From positions 1 to 64,000 of the forward strand of contig JAIVFJ010000016.1 in NCBI GenBank assembly GCA_025765615.1: 64,000 bases of DNA, written 5' to 3'. Below are positions 12,590 to 23,324 of the stretch, piece by piece (positions within the stretch are counted from its first letter, which is position 1; every line of letters starts with the position of its first letter). The position numbers were made by a program, and so were the translations under genes. The notes beneath the pieces were generated by a model, which was given only the letters and a program-made list of their open reading frames with translations, did no database searches and was not told the DNA's origin. This DNA is from Zopfochytrium polystomum. Its lineage: Eukaryota; Chytridiomycota; Chytridiomycetes; Chytridiales; Chytridiaceae.

Positions 12590-14560
12590 GGATAGAGAAC
12601 TCGAGACGTCCGGCGACGCAGGGCCCCCCCAACTGGGTCCCTCACCATCCCGACCTGCCTGCTGATGAGCCTCTGTGCTGGACCTGGACAATTCTCCAGA
12701 TCGCTGGGCCCACCGCCCCGCAGCTGTTGGTGGTGGAGGCTCTGCTGAGATGCTCACTGATGGTAGCCTCACTGGTGATGATGGCTTGTGTGGGCGACCT
12801 CGCTTCTTTGGTCCTGGCACTGGTGTGCTGCTGTGCTCTCCCTTACCCTGGCGCTGCTGTTTCTGCTGGGTTTTCTGCTGAAGTAGCTGGTGAAGGTGCT
12901 GTTCTGCATCTACAATTGATTGAACTGCTTTCTCATATGCAGGGTCATCCAAGTCTGAAAGTGAAGGGAGGTTAACACTGATGTCCCCAAATCCCCCCCT
13001 CACAGTGTGAACTCCCAAGAAATGGCGGAATTCATCTTCAAAAAACTCAATGTCACGATAATGCTGGTAGATGATCTGCTGCTCTTGGAGCTCCCACAGG
13101 ACAGCAATGGAGCACGAGGGACTGCCAAGGTAAACGGCAGGACAGCCCTTGGGATCAAGTTTCTTGCGAAGCTTGGGGCTAACATGGTAGAAACACTTGG
13201 AGCCAAAGGTGCAAAAGTGGCCAACCATTGGTGGGTTGTGGTGGCGGCTTTTGAACGGAGAGAGGATGCCACACTGGATGTTTGGTAGACAGTTCTTGAT
13301 TTGCGAAGCTTGAAGAAAAGCGTAGCTCCAAAATGTGAGTGGAACGTTAGGTGCTCCAAGTAGAAGTGACTGGGTCATGTCTGTGACAGTTTGGATGTGG
13401 CGTTCTGCGACAGAGTTCATCTGGGCTGTGCGTGAAGGAGATACCTTGAGCTGAATTCCATGGGAGTCGCAGAAGGACTTGAAGGTCCAATTGAAGCTCT
13501 CCTTGCCATGATCCAATCGGATGACCTGTACTTTGCGTCCCTCTGTTTTCTCAAGAAAGAGAATTAGGCAAATTAGAAACGGTAATGCATTGCTCTTGCG
13601 AGCAATAGGAATGTCCCAAGAGAAATGACTGCTCTCGCAAACGACAGTGATTGCGTAGTTGTAGCCATCAAAGGAAGTAATGGGGATGGAGTTGACATCA
13701 ACGTTGAGGGTGTGGGCAAATGGGAGTTGTTCCTCATCACGTCTGGGAATGACTTTTGGCGCATCTTGGCAGCGATGCAAGTTTGGCACTTTGTGGGGTA
13801 TGAAGCATCGATGGGCGGTAGTTCTGCTGTCGTCCGGTGGTGGAGCATGTAGCTGAGGCACTGGAAGCTGACGTGTCCCAGGGTGCAATGAAGTCTTTCA
13901 ACCTCTGCAATCCGGAGACCTGTCTGAGCTTGGGTAGTGTTTGCGGTGGACAAGGGCGATAATGGAAGCAGAGGCATGGCTGAGGCGGTGTAGTCTCGAA
14001 TTCTTGGTGACGAGGAAGTGGAGCCCAAGACGATTGGTGCAACAACCAACAGGAGTTCTATCGCTTCTGTTGAATATAGTGCCAGGTTTATCCACATCCA
14101 TAGAGACAAAGAACTTCTCGTCTCTCTCAATGTCATTGGTGGCAATGAGACTGTATAGTGCAGTTGGCGCGTAGAATGCTTTCTTGATGACAATTTTGAC
14201 ACTGTTTGGTAGAGGAATCCTCGCTGAGCCAGATCCCTTCGTCTTGAGTGGTGGGGACTCCTCATCTATGGTGCTGACAGTAGAGTCTTTCTCTTCATAT
14301 GAGGTGAACAGCAACGGATTTTGGAACATGAGGTGCAGAGCAGAAGTTAGAGGTTCTCCTTTGGTGCGCCTGAGGTGGAGGCCTTGGGCCTACTGAAAAT
14401 TTGATTCCCCTGAATCACTGTACACAGACTCAGTCTCATACTCGCTGAGGGACTCTGAGGCGTCCAGGGCTGCAACAAGGGCTACTGGGGCATCCGCCTT
14501 CCTTGCAAGGCAGTCTCTGGCATAGTGGTTCTTGAGGCCACACTGGTGACAGACGACAAC
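12590..14560 (-). pseudogene. copia F zinc knuckle, protease remnant and integrase
   Basis: A CCHC knuckle (CHQCGLKNHYARDC) is encoded near 14545-14505. A pre-integrase HCTLGHVSF...CQTCIAAKMRQK zinc motif follows, then the integrase core in the frame ending at 12557, with acidic positions in VDVNSIPI, VIRLDHGKES and NSVAERH corresponding to the DDE triad. The second Asp is followed by HGKES rather than the usual GGEF. The C-terminal part carries a Gln-rich linker and GPKKRGRP. The frame runs into the interposed repeat and stops, and frames shift near 13890 and 14270, so it is inactive. Confidence 0.85.
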
Positions 14561-14883
14561 ACTGTCAACTACTGAAGCATCTCGTTGCTGTTGGTCAACA
14601 GTTGCCGATGCTGCAGATGGGTTGTTGTTGCTATTCCTCTCTCTCTGGCTGCGGCTACGCTCAGATTGCTCCCGGTTCTGGCGACCACCTCAGTCAGGTC
14701 ATTCCTTATGAGGCCTCTCCTGACGGTTGCTGCATTGCTTCTCACGAGAGTCAAAGCGAGCATGACGCTGCTCTGACCTGTCTGCCTGTCGGGAGTGGCC
14801 ACCGTTCCGTTGACCTTGGGGACCACTTGTTGGAGTTTGCACACATTACCTACACCTTTTAAGATCCTCTGACCTGTCTTCAA

Positions 14884-15540
14884 GAGTAACGATAAGTTAA
14901 GATGGCATAAGGACTGATCCCAGTGTCATCTACACTTTTCTCAATCTCTGACACTGTACAAGTGCTTAGAGGTGGTTTCAATCCCCAGTCAGGGTAGACC
15001 ACATCAGTGTGCTTCACTCTTGCAATTTGATAGGAATGATTACAGGAGCTTGACAGGGAGCCTGACTTACTTCTTTGCACACATAACTCCATGGAAGTTC
15101 TGGCCAAATCAGCGTGATGCAACAATGATGTCATGCCTGCCTCCTGACTCCTCAAAGTCTAAACTCTATCTCTCAGAGCTAAAAGACTATCACCAAAGTC
15201 TGATTCCTGAGACCACCTGCAGTATAAAAGGGGGAGCCCCAGCAGCTCCAGAGAGATCATTCCAGATCCTGATCACATCTGCCTGATCTCTCTCTACCCT
15301 CGAATACAACAAACAAAAACCATTATTCTTATCTGAGTCAACATACCCTCTACCTTGACCTGCAAAGCTCTTCAAGTTCTACCTCAGGTCGATACCTCGT
15401 TCGTATAGGGCGCTTCGCTCTTACAAGAAAAGGGTGTGCTCTGCACTCTAAACAAGACCAATCTGTCTGAGAGCATCGGCTCTCCATCTACTTTGGCAAC
15501 AAAGGGCGCTTCGCTGTTAACAAGAGAAGGGCTCACGCTC
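14884..15540. repeat. Interposed LTR-like sequence in copia F gag
   Basis: This stretch interrupts gag. It contains a TATA box (TATAAAAGGGGGA near 15222, plus strand) followed by a pyrimidine-rich leader and two direct copies of a block starting GGGCGCTTCGCT (near 15408 and 15505), each ending in TCTAAACAAG. The arrangement resembles a solo LTR in plus orientation, but exact ends and a target duplication could not be fixed. Confidence 0.4.
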
Positions 15541-16250
15541 TAAACAAGCTTTATTGCTCCACGCCGACTCAAGTCTGTTGGTGCCCTTCTGACACGCCAG
15601 GCGCAATCACCAACACCACTGAGTAGGGCCGCCTCGTTCACTGGGTCGGCAGGTGGCTCCACGAAGTCTTCAGGGTTCCAGTTGCGGGCCTCCATAATCT
15701 TCAGGTAATCGAACAGACCAGTGATGTCCGTGATGGTGCCATCATCAATCTTGCTCATATAGTGGTTGACTTGGGGAAACCATTATTTGTTGTTCTTGAA
15801 ACTTTGGTTTAGTACATGGACAGCAGAATGAAAACTTAGGGTTATGTCAATCTGGTCACGCATGCCAATTGGAGTGAGTTCCCGTGCACGCTGTAGGGAT
15901 GCATAGTGTGTCTCAAATTTCTGCTGGAAGTCCACCATTCTTTCTTTCTCTCCAATGCAGAGTTTCTTGAACTCGTCAATAAGGTTCATAACCTGTGCAG
16001 GGTCGACACAGCTGACTTTGCGCTTGAGTTCGGCAAGGGCCTCAAAGACAAAATAGATGCCGCTAATCTTTTGCTTGAGGTTTTCGCCAACATGATTCTG
16101 AATGTGCATCATAGCCAGCTTGTTTTGCGCAGCTTGAAGGCTCACAGTAGCAAGTGCATCCTTGCCAGTGAGATAGCCAAGTACGTCTTTGTACCATGTG
16201 TCAAAGTAGATGGGGTTATTGAGGGCCTGGTGGACTAGTTTGACACCCAT
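15540..16250 (-). pseudogene. copia F Gag capsid fragment
   Basis: Two frames (16250-15783 and 15758-15540) together give a UBN2-type Gag: FDTWYKDVLGYLTG near the start, a helical middle, and FQQKFETHYASLQRARE. It would form the virus-like particle shell. The two frames are offset and the downstream zinc-knuckle part is separated by the interposed repeat, so this is a relic. Confidence 0.65.
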
Positions 16251-17189
16251 ATTGTGTCAGGGCAAAGGTTTGTTAAGGGGGTTTCAAGGTAGGAGATAAA
16301 GGCAAAATGGAATTGGGATACCGAGCAATTGAATTCTTGACTTGTCGGTCGTCGCTTCGGAAAAAAAATAGATCACGTGATCGGTGGGCGAAGGGTTGAA
16401 AACAATGGCTGTATAGCTGACTGGTGAAGGCAATCAGCTTTGTTGAAGCGGTGGACTGGCTTCAGCTCGATTCCCTGATGGACGATTGCTCTTTTGATTG
16501 TTGGTTGGGCGGGGTTGATGGATCTTCAGAGGTCTCCCTGGTAAGGTGTTGAAATCTGGCAGCGAGACGAGCGGGACAGTGGTTGTGGTCGCGCGAGCGG
16601 GAGGGCGTGACAAGTCAAGTCTGTGATTGTCACATGCGGGGGCATATTCCAACAAAACCTGCCAAATATTAGTTCTCACCAAAATGACTATCCTGTAAGC
16701 ACTTGCTGCCCTTTTTTTGCTCTTATTGAATGCAGTATACATTTTGTAAGCCGTTTGTGAGGGTTTGCCCACCCATGGACTATATTAATGCACCACCAAT
16801 GCACAGCTGAAAAAGTTAGTATTTTCGACTTAATTGAGTCAACGCCTTTGAGCCTTATCTCCAATTTTCCACAGTATCTTTGGCCTTTTCATTGTATACA
16901 CAAAAAAACTGTCCCTTCAATTCTCTGCAAATTTTACCGGCAGCCCTTTGGCACTGGATGGAAGATTTTCTTCCAATTTCTGGAGTTGGAAGATACAATT
17001 AATTTAATTAATGCCCCAGACACGGAGCAACTACTAGGTTAATGCAGCATATTAGTTCACTGATTTGCTCTGTGTGCTACAAAGTTTCATAACATTGCGT
17101 TGAATATTGACGAAGTTTGTCTAAAGGAATGTTTGTCCATGCACTTAAATTAGGAGGTTTCCACGAAAACACTTGTCACCCCACTGTAC

Positions 17190-17608
17190 AGGGGAGTCAA
17201 AGGGGACTCAATATAAGGGTTTGATGGTGCAAAGGCGCACCCTAACCCTGTTTCTTTTCAAGTTCTTCGATTTGGGGGGAGCACTTTACCTCTAACTGTT
17301 GCAAAGAAGCCTAGTGCTAGATCACTTCAGAGAAGGACCGGACCTGTAATGAAAGCGACATTCTGAATTTCATCGGTCGCAAAGCTGTTTGACACTCTAT
17401 AGAATCAATCGTATATAATTCTGGTCCCACAGCAACCAAACGGGCGAGAAGAAAATGGCAGGTGACATAGTCGTGAATAGCAAAGAGTAAAATATAAGTT
17501 CGACAGAACGCCAATATTTGTGCAAGCTTCTAGGTGAACGAGATTGAAGAAACGTCAGGAGGTAAGAAACTTTCAGAGAAAAGGCACTTCCATGGACAGC
17601 CCTGAAGT
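17190..17608. other. Short spacer between mariner-like element and phosphate transporter
   Basis: No gene is seen. The part near 17520-17608 is the presumed 3' untranslated region of the transporter gene, which reads leftwards and stops at 17609. Confidence 0.4.
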
Positions 17609-19598
17609 TTACTTGCTCTCGTCGACGACTTCGTCAAGGATGACACCATCTTCCTGGGAAAGCTCCTCCAGAGTCTTGCCCTTGGTCTCAGGGAGGAGGA
17701 AGGTGGCGACAAACCCAGTAGCCATGACGACGGCAAACACGTACAACACGGTCTGCGCGTTGGCACTAAAGTACGGACCGACGGCCTGGATACCAAGAAT
17801 GGCACCGACCTTGCCCGCGGCAGCAGAAATACCGTGGCCGGTGGACCTCCAGCGCGTGGGGAAGACCTCACCGGGGTACACAAAGGTGGTCGAGTTGGGG
17901 CCAAAGTTGAAGAAGAACTGGGCGATGGTGAAGAGAGCCATGAAGGTTCCGACCTGGGTCGAGATGGTTGACCAGCCGATCGCGAGCACCAGCAGGATAA
18001 CGGTGATTACTAGGAAGCCGAGAAGCTGAATGGGCTTGCGGCCGAGGGTTTCAATAAGGGCGACGGTGACCCAGTAGCCCGGGACGGTGCCAGCAAGAGC
18101 GATAATGATGTTGCCGATCGCCTTCTGGTAGAAGTAGTCGAACATAGTGGCGTTAGGGTCGGAGAAAGCGCTTGGGCAGAAACCCTTTGAAGTCGGGTCG
18201 TTAGGGTTGGGGACACAGTAGCCCGAAATCTTGGCCGGGCCGTTGTAGTTGATCAAGTTCAGAATTGTCGACTGGTTGAGCGACAGACCGTACCACGCAA
18301 TGTCAAGCGCGAACCAGCAGTAAGCGGTGCCGAGGAGAATCTTGAGGTTGCGCCATTGGCTGAAGTAAACACCAAAGTCGTCCGACTTGACAGCAACCTT
18401 GGCGGTGGCGGGCTTCTCGCTTCCCCAGTTGGACGACACGTCGCGGACCTCGTTGAGGGCCAGGACCTTCTCGACATCGCGGGCGGCCTTGTCGGTATCT
18501 CCGACAACGTCAACGGTGTAACGGGGGGTCTCAGGAATGGTCAAGCGGAAGTAGACGGCAATCAGGGCGGGGATAACACCGGCACCAAGAGCGATACGCC
18601 AAACGTAGTCAAGGTTCAGGTAGTCGGCCAGAATGTACGACTTCATGTAGGTGAGAGTGGTGACGAAGACGACACCACCGATGAGAATACCGATGCCCTG
18701 CATGGCAAAGACGGCAGCAAGCATCATACCGCGGTAGCGAACGTTTGCGAACTCAGAGGTGATGACAGCAGACATGGGGTAATCTCCACCGATACCGATG
18801 CCAAGGAAGAATCGCCAGATGCAAAGAATGACGAGGATAGAGAATCCGCGGGCAGCTGGCGCGGACACGGCAGAGCCGACCGTGCAGATCATCATGATAA
18901 TGAGCTCAACACCATACATCTTCTTCCGACCGAGCTTGTCGCCAAGGTATCCGAAGCCAAGCTGACCGATGAAGTTGCCCCAGTTAGTAGAAGCCTTCAG
19001 GAGAGCATCGATGTGGACGTTGTTGTCGTTGTTGACCCAGTTGGTCAGGACTAACACACAATAAGAGTCAGTGCGTGTCTATAAAAGATTTCCTCTCAAA
19101 TTTCACGTACTGTTGTTTGGGGTGTATGAAATGTTTGCGTTGTACGGCTCGGCCGATGCATTGACGTAGCGGGCAGGGTAAGAGCCTTTCCGCAGTAAAG
19201 CAAGTTAGACCGGACAGTAAGTGACGGATGAAGAGCATACCCTTCACGTAGTTTCCGTAGTAAACTTGGTAGCTGAACGGGGGTTGAACACAGCCCTTAG
19301 GACCAACGACACAATACTCTCAAAAGAAATGAAGCTTACATTATAGGCAAGCACTGCGAGATGACGAAAATGTCGTAGGCATCTGTGAAAAAACCGACTC
19401 CAGACACCAGAACCGCACGCAAGTGGAACCATCCTGGTGAAGATCGGCAGGTCGGAAATGTCTCAGTAAATGGGCCCGATGGGATGTGAAGGACTCACCG
19501 AGCTTTGCCTCGTCGAGGTGGGCAAACGCTTTCGCGCGCTTCTCCTGAACCGCAGGGACGCCGATTTCGACGTCAGCGGCGGCTTTCACGTCGGTCAT
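17609..19598 (-). CDS. PHO84: High-affinity phosphate:H+ symporter, PHO84 family
   Basis: Five exons (19598-19499, 19433-19340, 19272-19241, 19185-19111, 19050-17609) join in frame through GT-AG introns to about 580 residues, matching the usual PHO84 length. The protein is a 12-helix major facilitator of the plasma membrane importing inorganic phosphate with protons. Visible family marks are GVGFFTDAYDIFVI in helix 1, GYLGDKLGRKKMYG in the first cytoplasmic loop, GIGIGGDYPMSAVITSEFA in helix 4, IPETPRYTVD, and PGEVFPTRWRSTGHGISAAA in the C half. The N terminus is cytosolic, and the central loop (about residues 260-300) carries charged residues as in relatives. Frame and motifs are complete, so it should be functional. 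Expression is probably phosphate-regulated (inference); no clear CACGTG site was found upstream. Confidence 0.93.
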
Positions 19599-19683
19599 GT
19601 TTTAGACAGTAAATGCGGGAGTACAGTTGATGACGAGGGACGGCGGTCTGTGGCGCACCGCCTGCTTTTATAGAAGGACGGCG

Positions 19684-19695
19684 TGTCTATCTCTG

Positions 19696-19731
<36 letters not shown>

Positions 19732-19795
19732 CCTCTCACCCTCGCTCTCTCTCTCTCTCTCTCCCTCTCTCTCTGGTCTCCTTTTCTCTCTACCT
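19684..19795. repeat. (CT)n microsatellite in transporter promoter
   Basis: CT-rich simple sequence lies 86-200 nt upstream of the transporter ATG (it reads GA on that gene's sense strand). It is reminiscent of the CT tracts upstream of the genes at 946 and 29107. Confidence 0.95.
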
Positions 19796-19799
19796 TTTC

Positions 19800-20870
19800 T
19801 TGTTTGGCTTTTGCTCCACATTATTTCCTTCTTTTTCCGGACGAAAGGATTTCCTCCGTGAATGGTGAATGGGAGGACAGACGGCAAAGAAAAAGAATCG
19901 ACGGCCCAATCAGTGGTCGTGGCGCGCCCGTGGGAACGGCGCGTGCGCGGACGTCGGCTTCCTATTCAACCCCAGCAAGGAAGGGGAATCAGGTTTTTGT
20001 TCCGGCCGGCGTTTGCCGTGCCACGTCATTGGACAGTTAGCTCACAACACAGCAGCGCGTGCTGCGGCAAACAAATAAAAACAGGAAAAAACAAAAAAGG
20101 GAGAAAAAGAAAAGAAAAAAAAAGAAATCTGCATGCGAAACTTTTGGGAACCTCGGCTTCGTTGCACGGCGGAGATCGTATTTTCAAATTTCATTTACGC
20201 TCACAGCTTGCATCACATGCATGAGGACTGCGTCCTAGGCCAGCCGAGCCGCTGACACATCGGCGAGAAGAAGAAAGGATGCTTGCAAGGGTGTGACGGG
20301 CCGCATTAGAGCCAAGAGAGTCCTTTTTCTTGAAAGGAGGAGAAACAAGAGATTCTGCCACCAGCACATCGAACACCTACTCTTCTCTAAATGGAAGGCT
20401 GGCCGAGAGTTAAACGGAACACACATGAATCGCAACTGTAACCATTTGAACCGATGGTGGTTCCGGTGCTGCAATGAGGGAGGATGAGCTGTAGAAGTAG
20501 AGGAGGTGCTGCACGAACATGAAGGACGCTTTGACAGAGTGACGCCAGAACTACATTCGCGCTTCTGGTTCTCTCATCCTCGGTCATCTTCTGTAGTAAT
20601 GTATGTATTCGACAGGTTATTGACGGGGCCTTCGATTCCGTAGGTTCAGGGGGTGGACCCGATCGGCTCTTGTTTGCATGACCGATAAGTGATTGCGCCC
20701 GCGCGTGCGTCCCATAATAACTCTCTTTTCCACTGGAGAATGTAGCCAGAGGCTGGTCTAGAACCACTGACATCAAACCTTTTTCTGGTTTCAGGTCATT
20801 CTGCCAGCGAGCTCTGCCTGCGGCGGCCCGCACTCAAGCTCACCGATGCCAAGGATATCCGTGACCAATC
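19800..20870. other. Region without a supported gene
   Basis: It holds A-rich stretches (20075-20130) and scattered short frames. A 148-residue minus-strand frame at 20387-20833 has no recognisable features but could be a 3' exon of the small gene to the right, since GTGAGC at about 20840 and a TTTCAG-like context lie between them. Confidence 0.35.
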
Positions 20871-20873
20871 TCT

Positions 20874-21293
20874 TCAGCTCGCTCTTGACTCTCTCTCCTC
20901 GTCTCGCGTGTGCAGGGGTTCACCCGGTAGGCCAGCGTTGCGTGGAACAGCGTCGGGCGGGTCATGGCCGAGCTGCTCTGCCACGCGATGAACGGTGGCG
21001 CAGTCGGCGGGGTGGACTGCGATAGGCACATATAGGCCACTAAAGCGGTGAAAGTCTGCGGCCAGGTCCGGGGCGGCGCGGATGCGGACGGAGGCGAGGG
21101 CGTCGTGCAGGGCGCGGAGGGCTAGGAGGTGCGCGTCGATGACGGCAGGCCAGGGAGCGGGGGCGTGGCGCTCCGTGAGGAGGTTGATTGCTGTGATGTG
21201 GAGGCTGCGGATAGGGAGATACTCAACCGCGGCGTTGAACTTTGCGAGATGGCGTGGGTTGTCCGTGGTGGGTTTAGTGGTGAGCGCGGCCAT
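20874..21293 (-). CDS. Small conserved-looking hypothetical protein
   Basis: A 139-residue frame from a good ATG is predicted to be helical, with Ala/Leu-rich amphipathic stretches (INLLTERH, VIDAHLLALRALHDALASV) and a RFSGLYVPIAVHP segment. Base composition is GC-rich and coding-like. The C-terminal end in this frame (ERESRAS) is doubtful: a different frame further on reads VKSELKRLVTDILGI, so an intron near 20930-20960 and a downstream exon are likely. No family was recognised. It is divergently arranged with the receptor gene over about 240 bp. Confidence 0.45.
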   Translation of the reverse strand: MAALTTKPTTDNPRHLAKFNAAVEYLPIRSLHITAINLLTERHAPAPWPAVIDAHLLALRALHDALASVRIRAAPDLAADFHRFSGLYVPIAVHPADCATVHRVAEQLGHDPPDAVPRNAGLPGEPLHTRDEERESRAS

Positions 21294-21533
21294 TCGGAAA
21301 ATTCAAGCTCTTGGCCCTTCTGGTGCACTGCAATTGATTGGTGTACTGGTCACGCGTAAACAACTATCACACTGTTGTGTTCGCGCATCTTCAAGGACCT
21401 CCCAAGAATGAAGTTGTCAATCAATTCCGCATATCAGTTGGGTGCGGAATAACCCATTCTCCTCAGATTGAAAAGAATTGCACGCCGAGGACACGAGCGC
21501 TCCAGGCAGACGTGGAAAAATATTACCGGTGTC

Positions 21534-22974
21534 ATGGCCACCACGGTTGACCCCAACGTGAGAACACCTCCCGTTCAATACGTTCCTTGCCGTCGACCCA
21601 ACAGTCCCTCGATTCTGCAGCGTCGCAGCACAAGTTTTCTCGGTACACTCACACTGCTTTGCCCTCAATCACTCAAGAGTTACCCCATCAATTTCGACCC
21701 TCCTAGCCAGTTTGCTTTCAATGCGCTGCACGGAACAGCGATGGCCATCTGCCTGATATCTGTATTCGGGTCCATCTTTATCGTGATGCGAACGGTTGCT
21801 GAAAAGCGCTACAACTCTATTGGTTTGGTCTTGGTGCTTGTATGGTTATTTTGTTATTGAGGCTGTTCACCCCGTCTTACCTCGTTCAGGGGACCGATTC
21901 CCGCTTTATATTTCCCTTTTAAAACTTTGCTGGAGCATAACGCACTCGATCGATCACGCCCTGCTGATTGCACGGCCGCACGAAGTTCCGAGAAGGGTGT
22001 GCGCAATTTTGGGGGGATTCCTGTTTGTAAGTGGCGAGGTTAGGTCATTTGCCTTCGTGAACTAATAAAATTTGGTCAGCTTTTCCTCACGGCAGAGGGT
22101 GTCATGACGGTTTTGATGGCCCTTTCGTTATTTGCGGCGATTCAGTTCGAATGGCCGTTGGCGTTCGGGAGCTTCGACTGGGCGTTGTGGGCGCTGACTC
22201 TCGGCATCCCGTTGATTGGGGTTGTGATTTCCAGTTGAGCGTTTATTTCCGACAGAAAGACAATGAGAAGCAATACTGAGTTTATTCAAGGCGCTCTGGA
22301 CGCTTTCGGCCCGGATCTGTACTTTTGCCTTCTTGATACTTCGAGCGAGACACCCATACGGATTTTGGCTTTCATGGGATCAGTCGCGACATTTTGCCTC
22401 ATCCTGCCAGTTATTCTGTAAGGAGATGATAATAATATCTAGAATCGCAATATCCAAGTGCTCACGAGCTTTCAGATATCTTTTGATACTTAAAAAAGTA
22501 CGAGATGTCCGTTCTGAGGCAGCAAAGATGAGAGCCAGAAGCAACAACGATTTGCATGTTGGCACTGAGGACAAAGTCAAAAAGGCTGTGATTGTGAAGA
22601 CTGCACGTCCGTTTGGAGGCCACAGCAGCTATACCAACCTAACAAGCAATTGTAGGCTACGTATCCATTATCCTGGCCACTTTCGCACCAACCGCCATGT
22701 TCTGTGCAACAGCCGGAATCTTTCGAAGCGAGGATTTTGGCTTTGTTTTGGCATTGATATGCTTTATTAACGCCGGAGGCGCCATTAACTGCATCGTAAG
22801 TCACCATGTACTTGTTCTGCTTGAACTATCATGTTTCAATTGGACCAGCCCGTCAGCGGTCTTACCATTATTCCAAGGCATTCCTGCACCAACGGCACCT
22901 GGAACGGACATCAAGCACTCGCAAAGCATCAAACAAGACATCAAACAAGACATCCACATCGGAAGACGATATAG
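21534..22974 (+). CDS. Seven-transmembrane receptor-like protein (GPCR)
   Basis: Seven exons can be joined in phase: 21534-21822, 21890-22026, 22080-22233, 22291-22417, 22476-22606, 22656-22795, 22849-22974 (about 367 residues). Helix 1 is ALHGTAMAICLISVFGSIFI, helix 2 FPLYISLLKLCWSITHSIDH, helix 3 RRVCAILGGFLF plus LFLTAEGVMTVLM, helix 4 ALWALTLGIPLIGVVI. The extracellular loop FGPDLYFCLLD contains a Cys that could bridge to the helix-3 Cys. Helix 5 is ILAFMGSVATFCLILPVIL, helix 6 YVSIILATFAPTAMF, helix 7 FVLALICFINAGGAINCI. A basic third cytoplasmic loop (VRDVRSEAAKMRARS, KVKKAVIVKTA) suits G-protein coupling. It resembles fungal cAMP-receptor-like/Git3-type receptors. The ligand is unknown. 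The C-terminal tail and last splice are uncertain; another frame extends to about 23030. Confidence 0.7.
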
Positions 22975-23324
22975 CAAAAGTGAAGAGCCAGGAGGGGCTG
23001 AGGGGACTATCTGCATCCAGAGGATGTTAGGTTGTAGTACATTGTCCCAAGAAGCTTGGTGTTAAAAGACGGAATGATGGTAGTATTAAATCAATCTAGG
23101 ACAGCAAACCCAACGCTGCTCTCACCATGGCCTCTGACGTAATCATCAAGGCTTCTCATCCAATACTTTCCAATCTGAAAGAAATTTCCACAATGGCCAA
23201 AACTGAGGAAGAAAAGGCTGAAAGGCACACAACACTCCAAACACTCCAATTGCGAGGAAACCAAGCCAAGAGCAGGGCTCAGTAGCAGCTTGTCACGGAC
23301 GTGACGAAACTTGGGGAGCGACGT

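Larger units (their letters stand above)
10030..16654 (-). mobile_element. Degenerate Ty1/copia element F
   Basis: The order on the minus strand is gag (16250-15540), interposed repeat, zinc knuckle (near 14560-14500), protease/pre-integrase, integrase (to about 12590), interposed repeat, reverse transcriptase and RNase H (to about 10506). This is the PR-IN-RT-RH order of Ty1/copia. The 5' LTR begins TGTTGGAATATG at 16654. A shared block (near 16540-16648 and 10060-10190) marks remnants of both LTRs, but the left one is strongly diverged. Frames are broken in several places. Confidence 0.75.
9783..17186. mobile_element. Mariner/Tc1-like element with nested copia insertion
   Basis: A 29-bp sequence at 9783-9811 beginning CAGTGGGGTGACA recurs in inverted orientation at 17158-17186 with about two central mismatches. 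The right copy is flanked by TA; the left is flanked by TG, possibly a mutated TA. CAGTG-starting termini with TA target sites are typical of Tc1/mariner. The flanks inside the termini (about 9812-10020 and 16660-17157) show no recognisable transposase and probably are a decayed or deletion derivative. Most of the interior is a copia element, so the mariner-like unit is older than that insertion. Confidence 0.5.

Noticed and set aside
16788..17042. 84-residue frame between copia F and the mariner right end
   Set aside because: No resemblance to a DDE/D transposase was recognisable, so it is not called a gene.
18356..19054. 232-residue plus-strand frame
   Set aside because: Antisense shadow of the last exon of the phosphate transporter.
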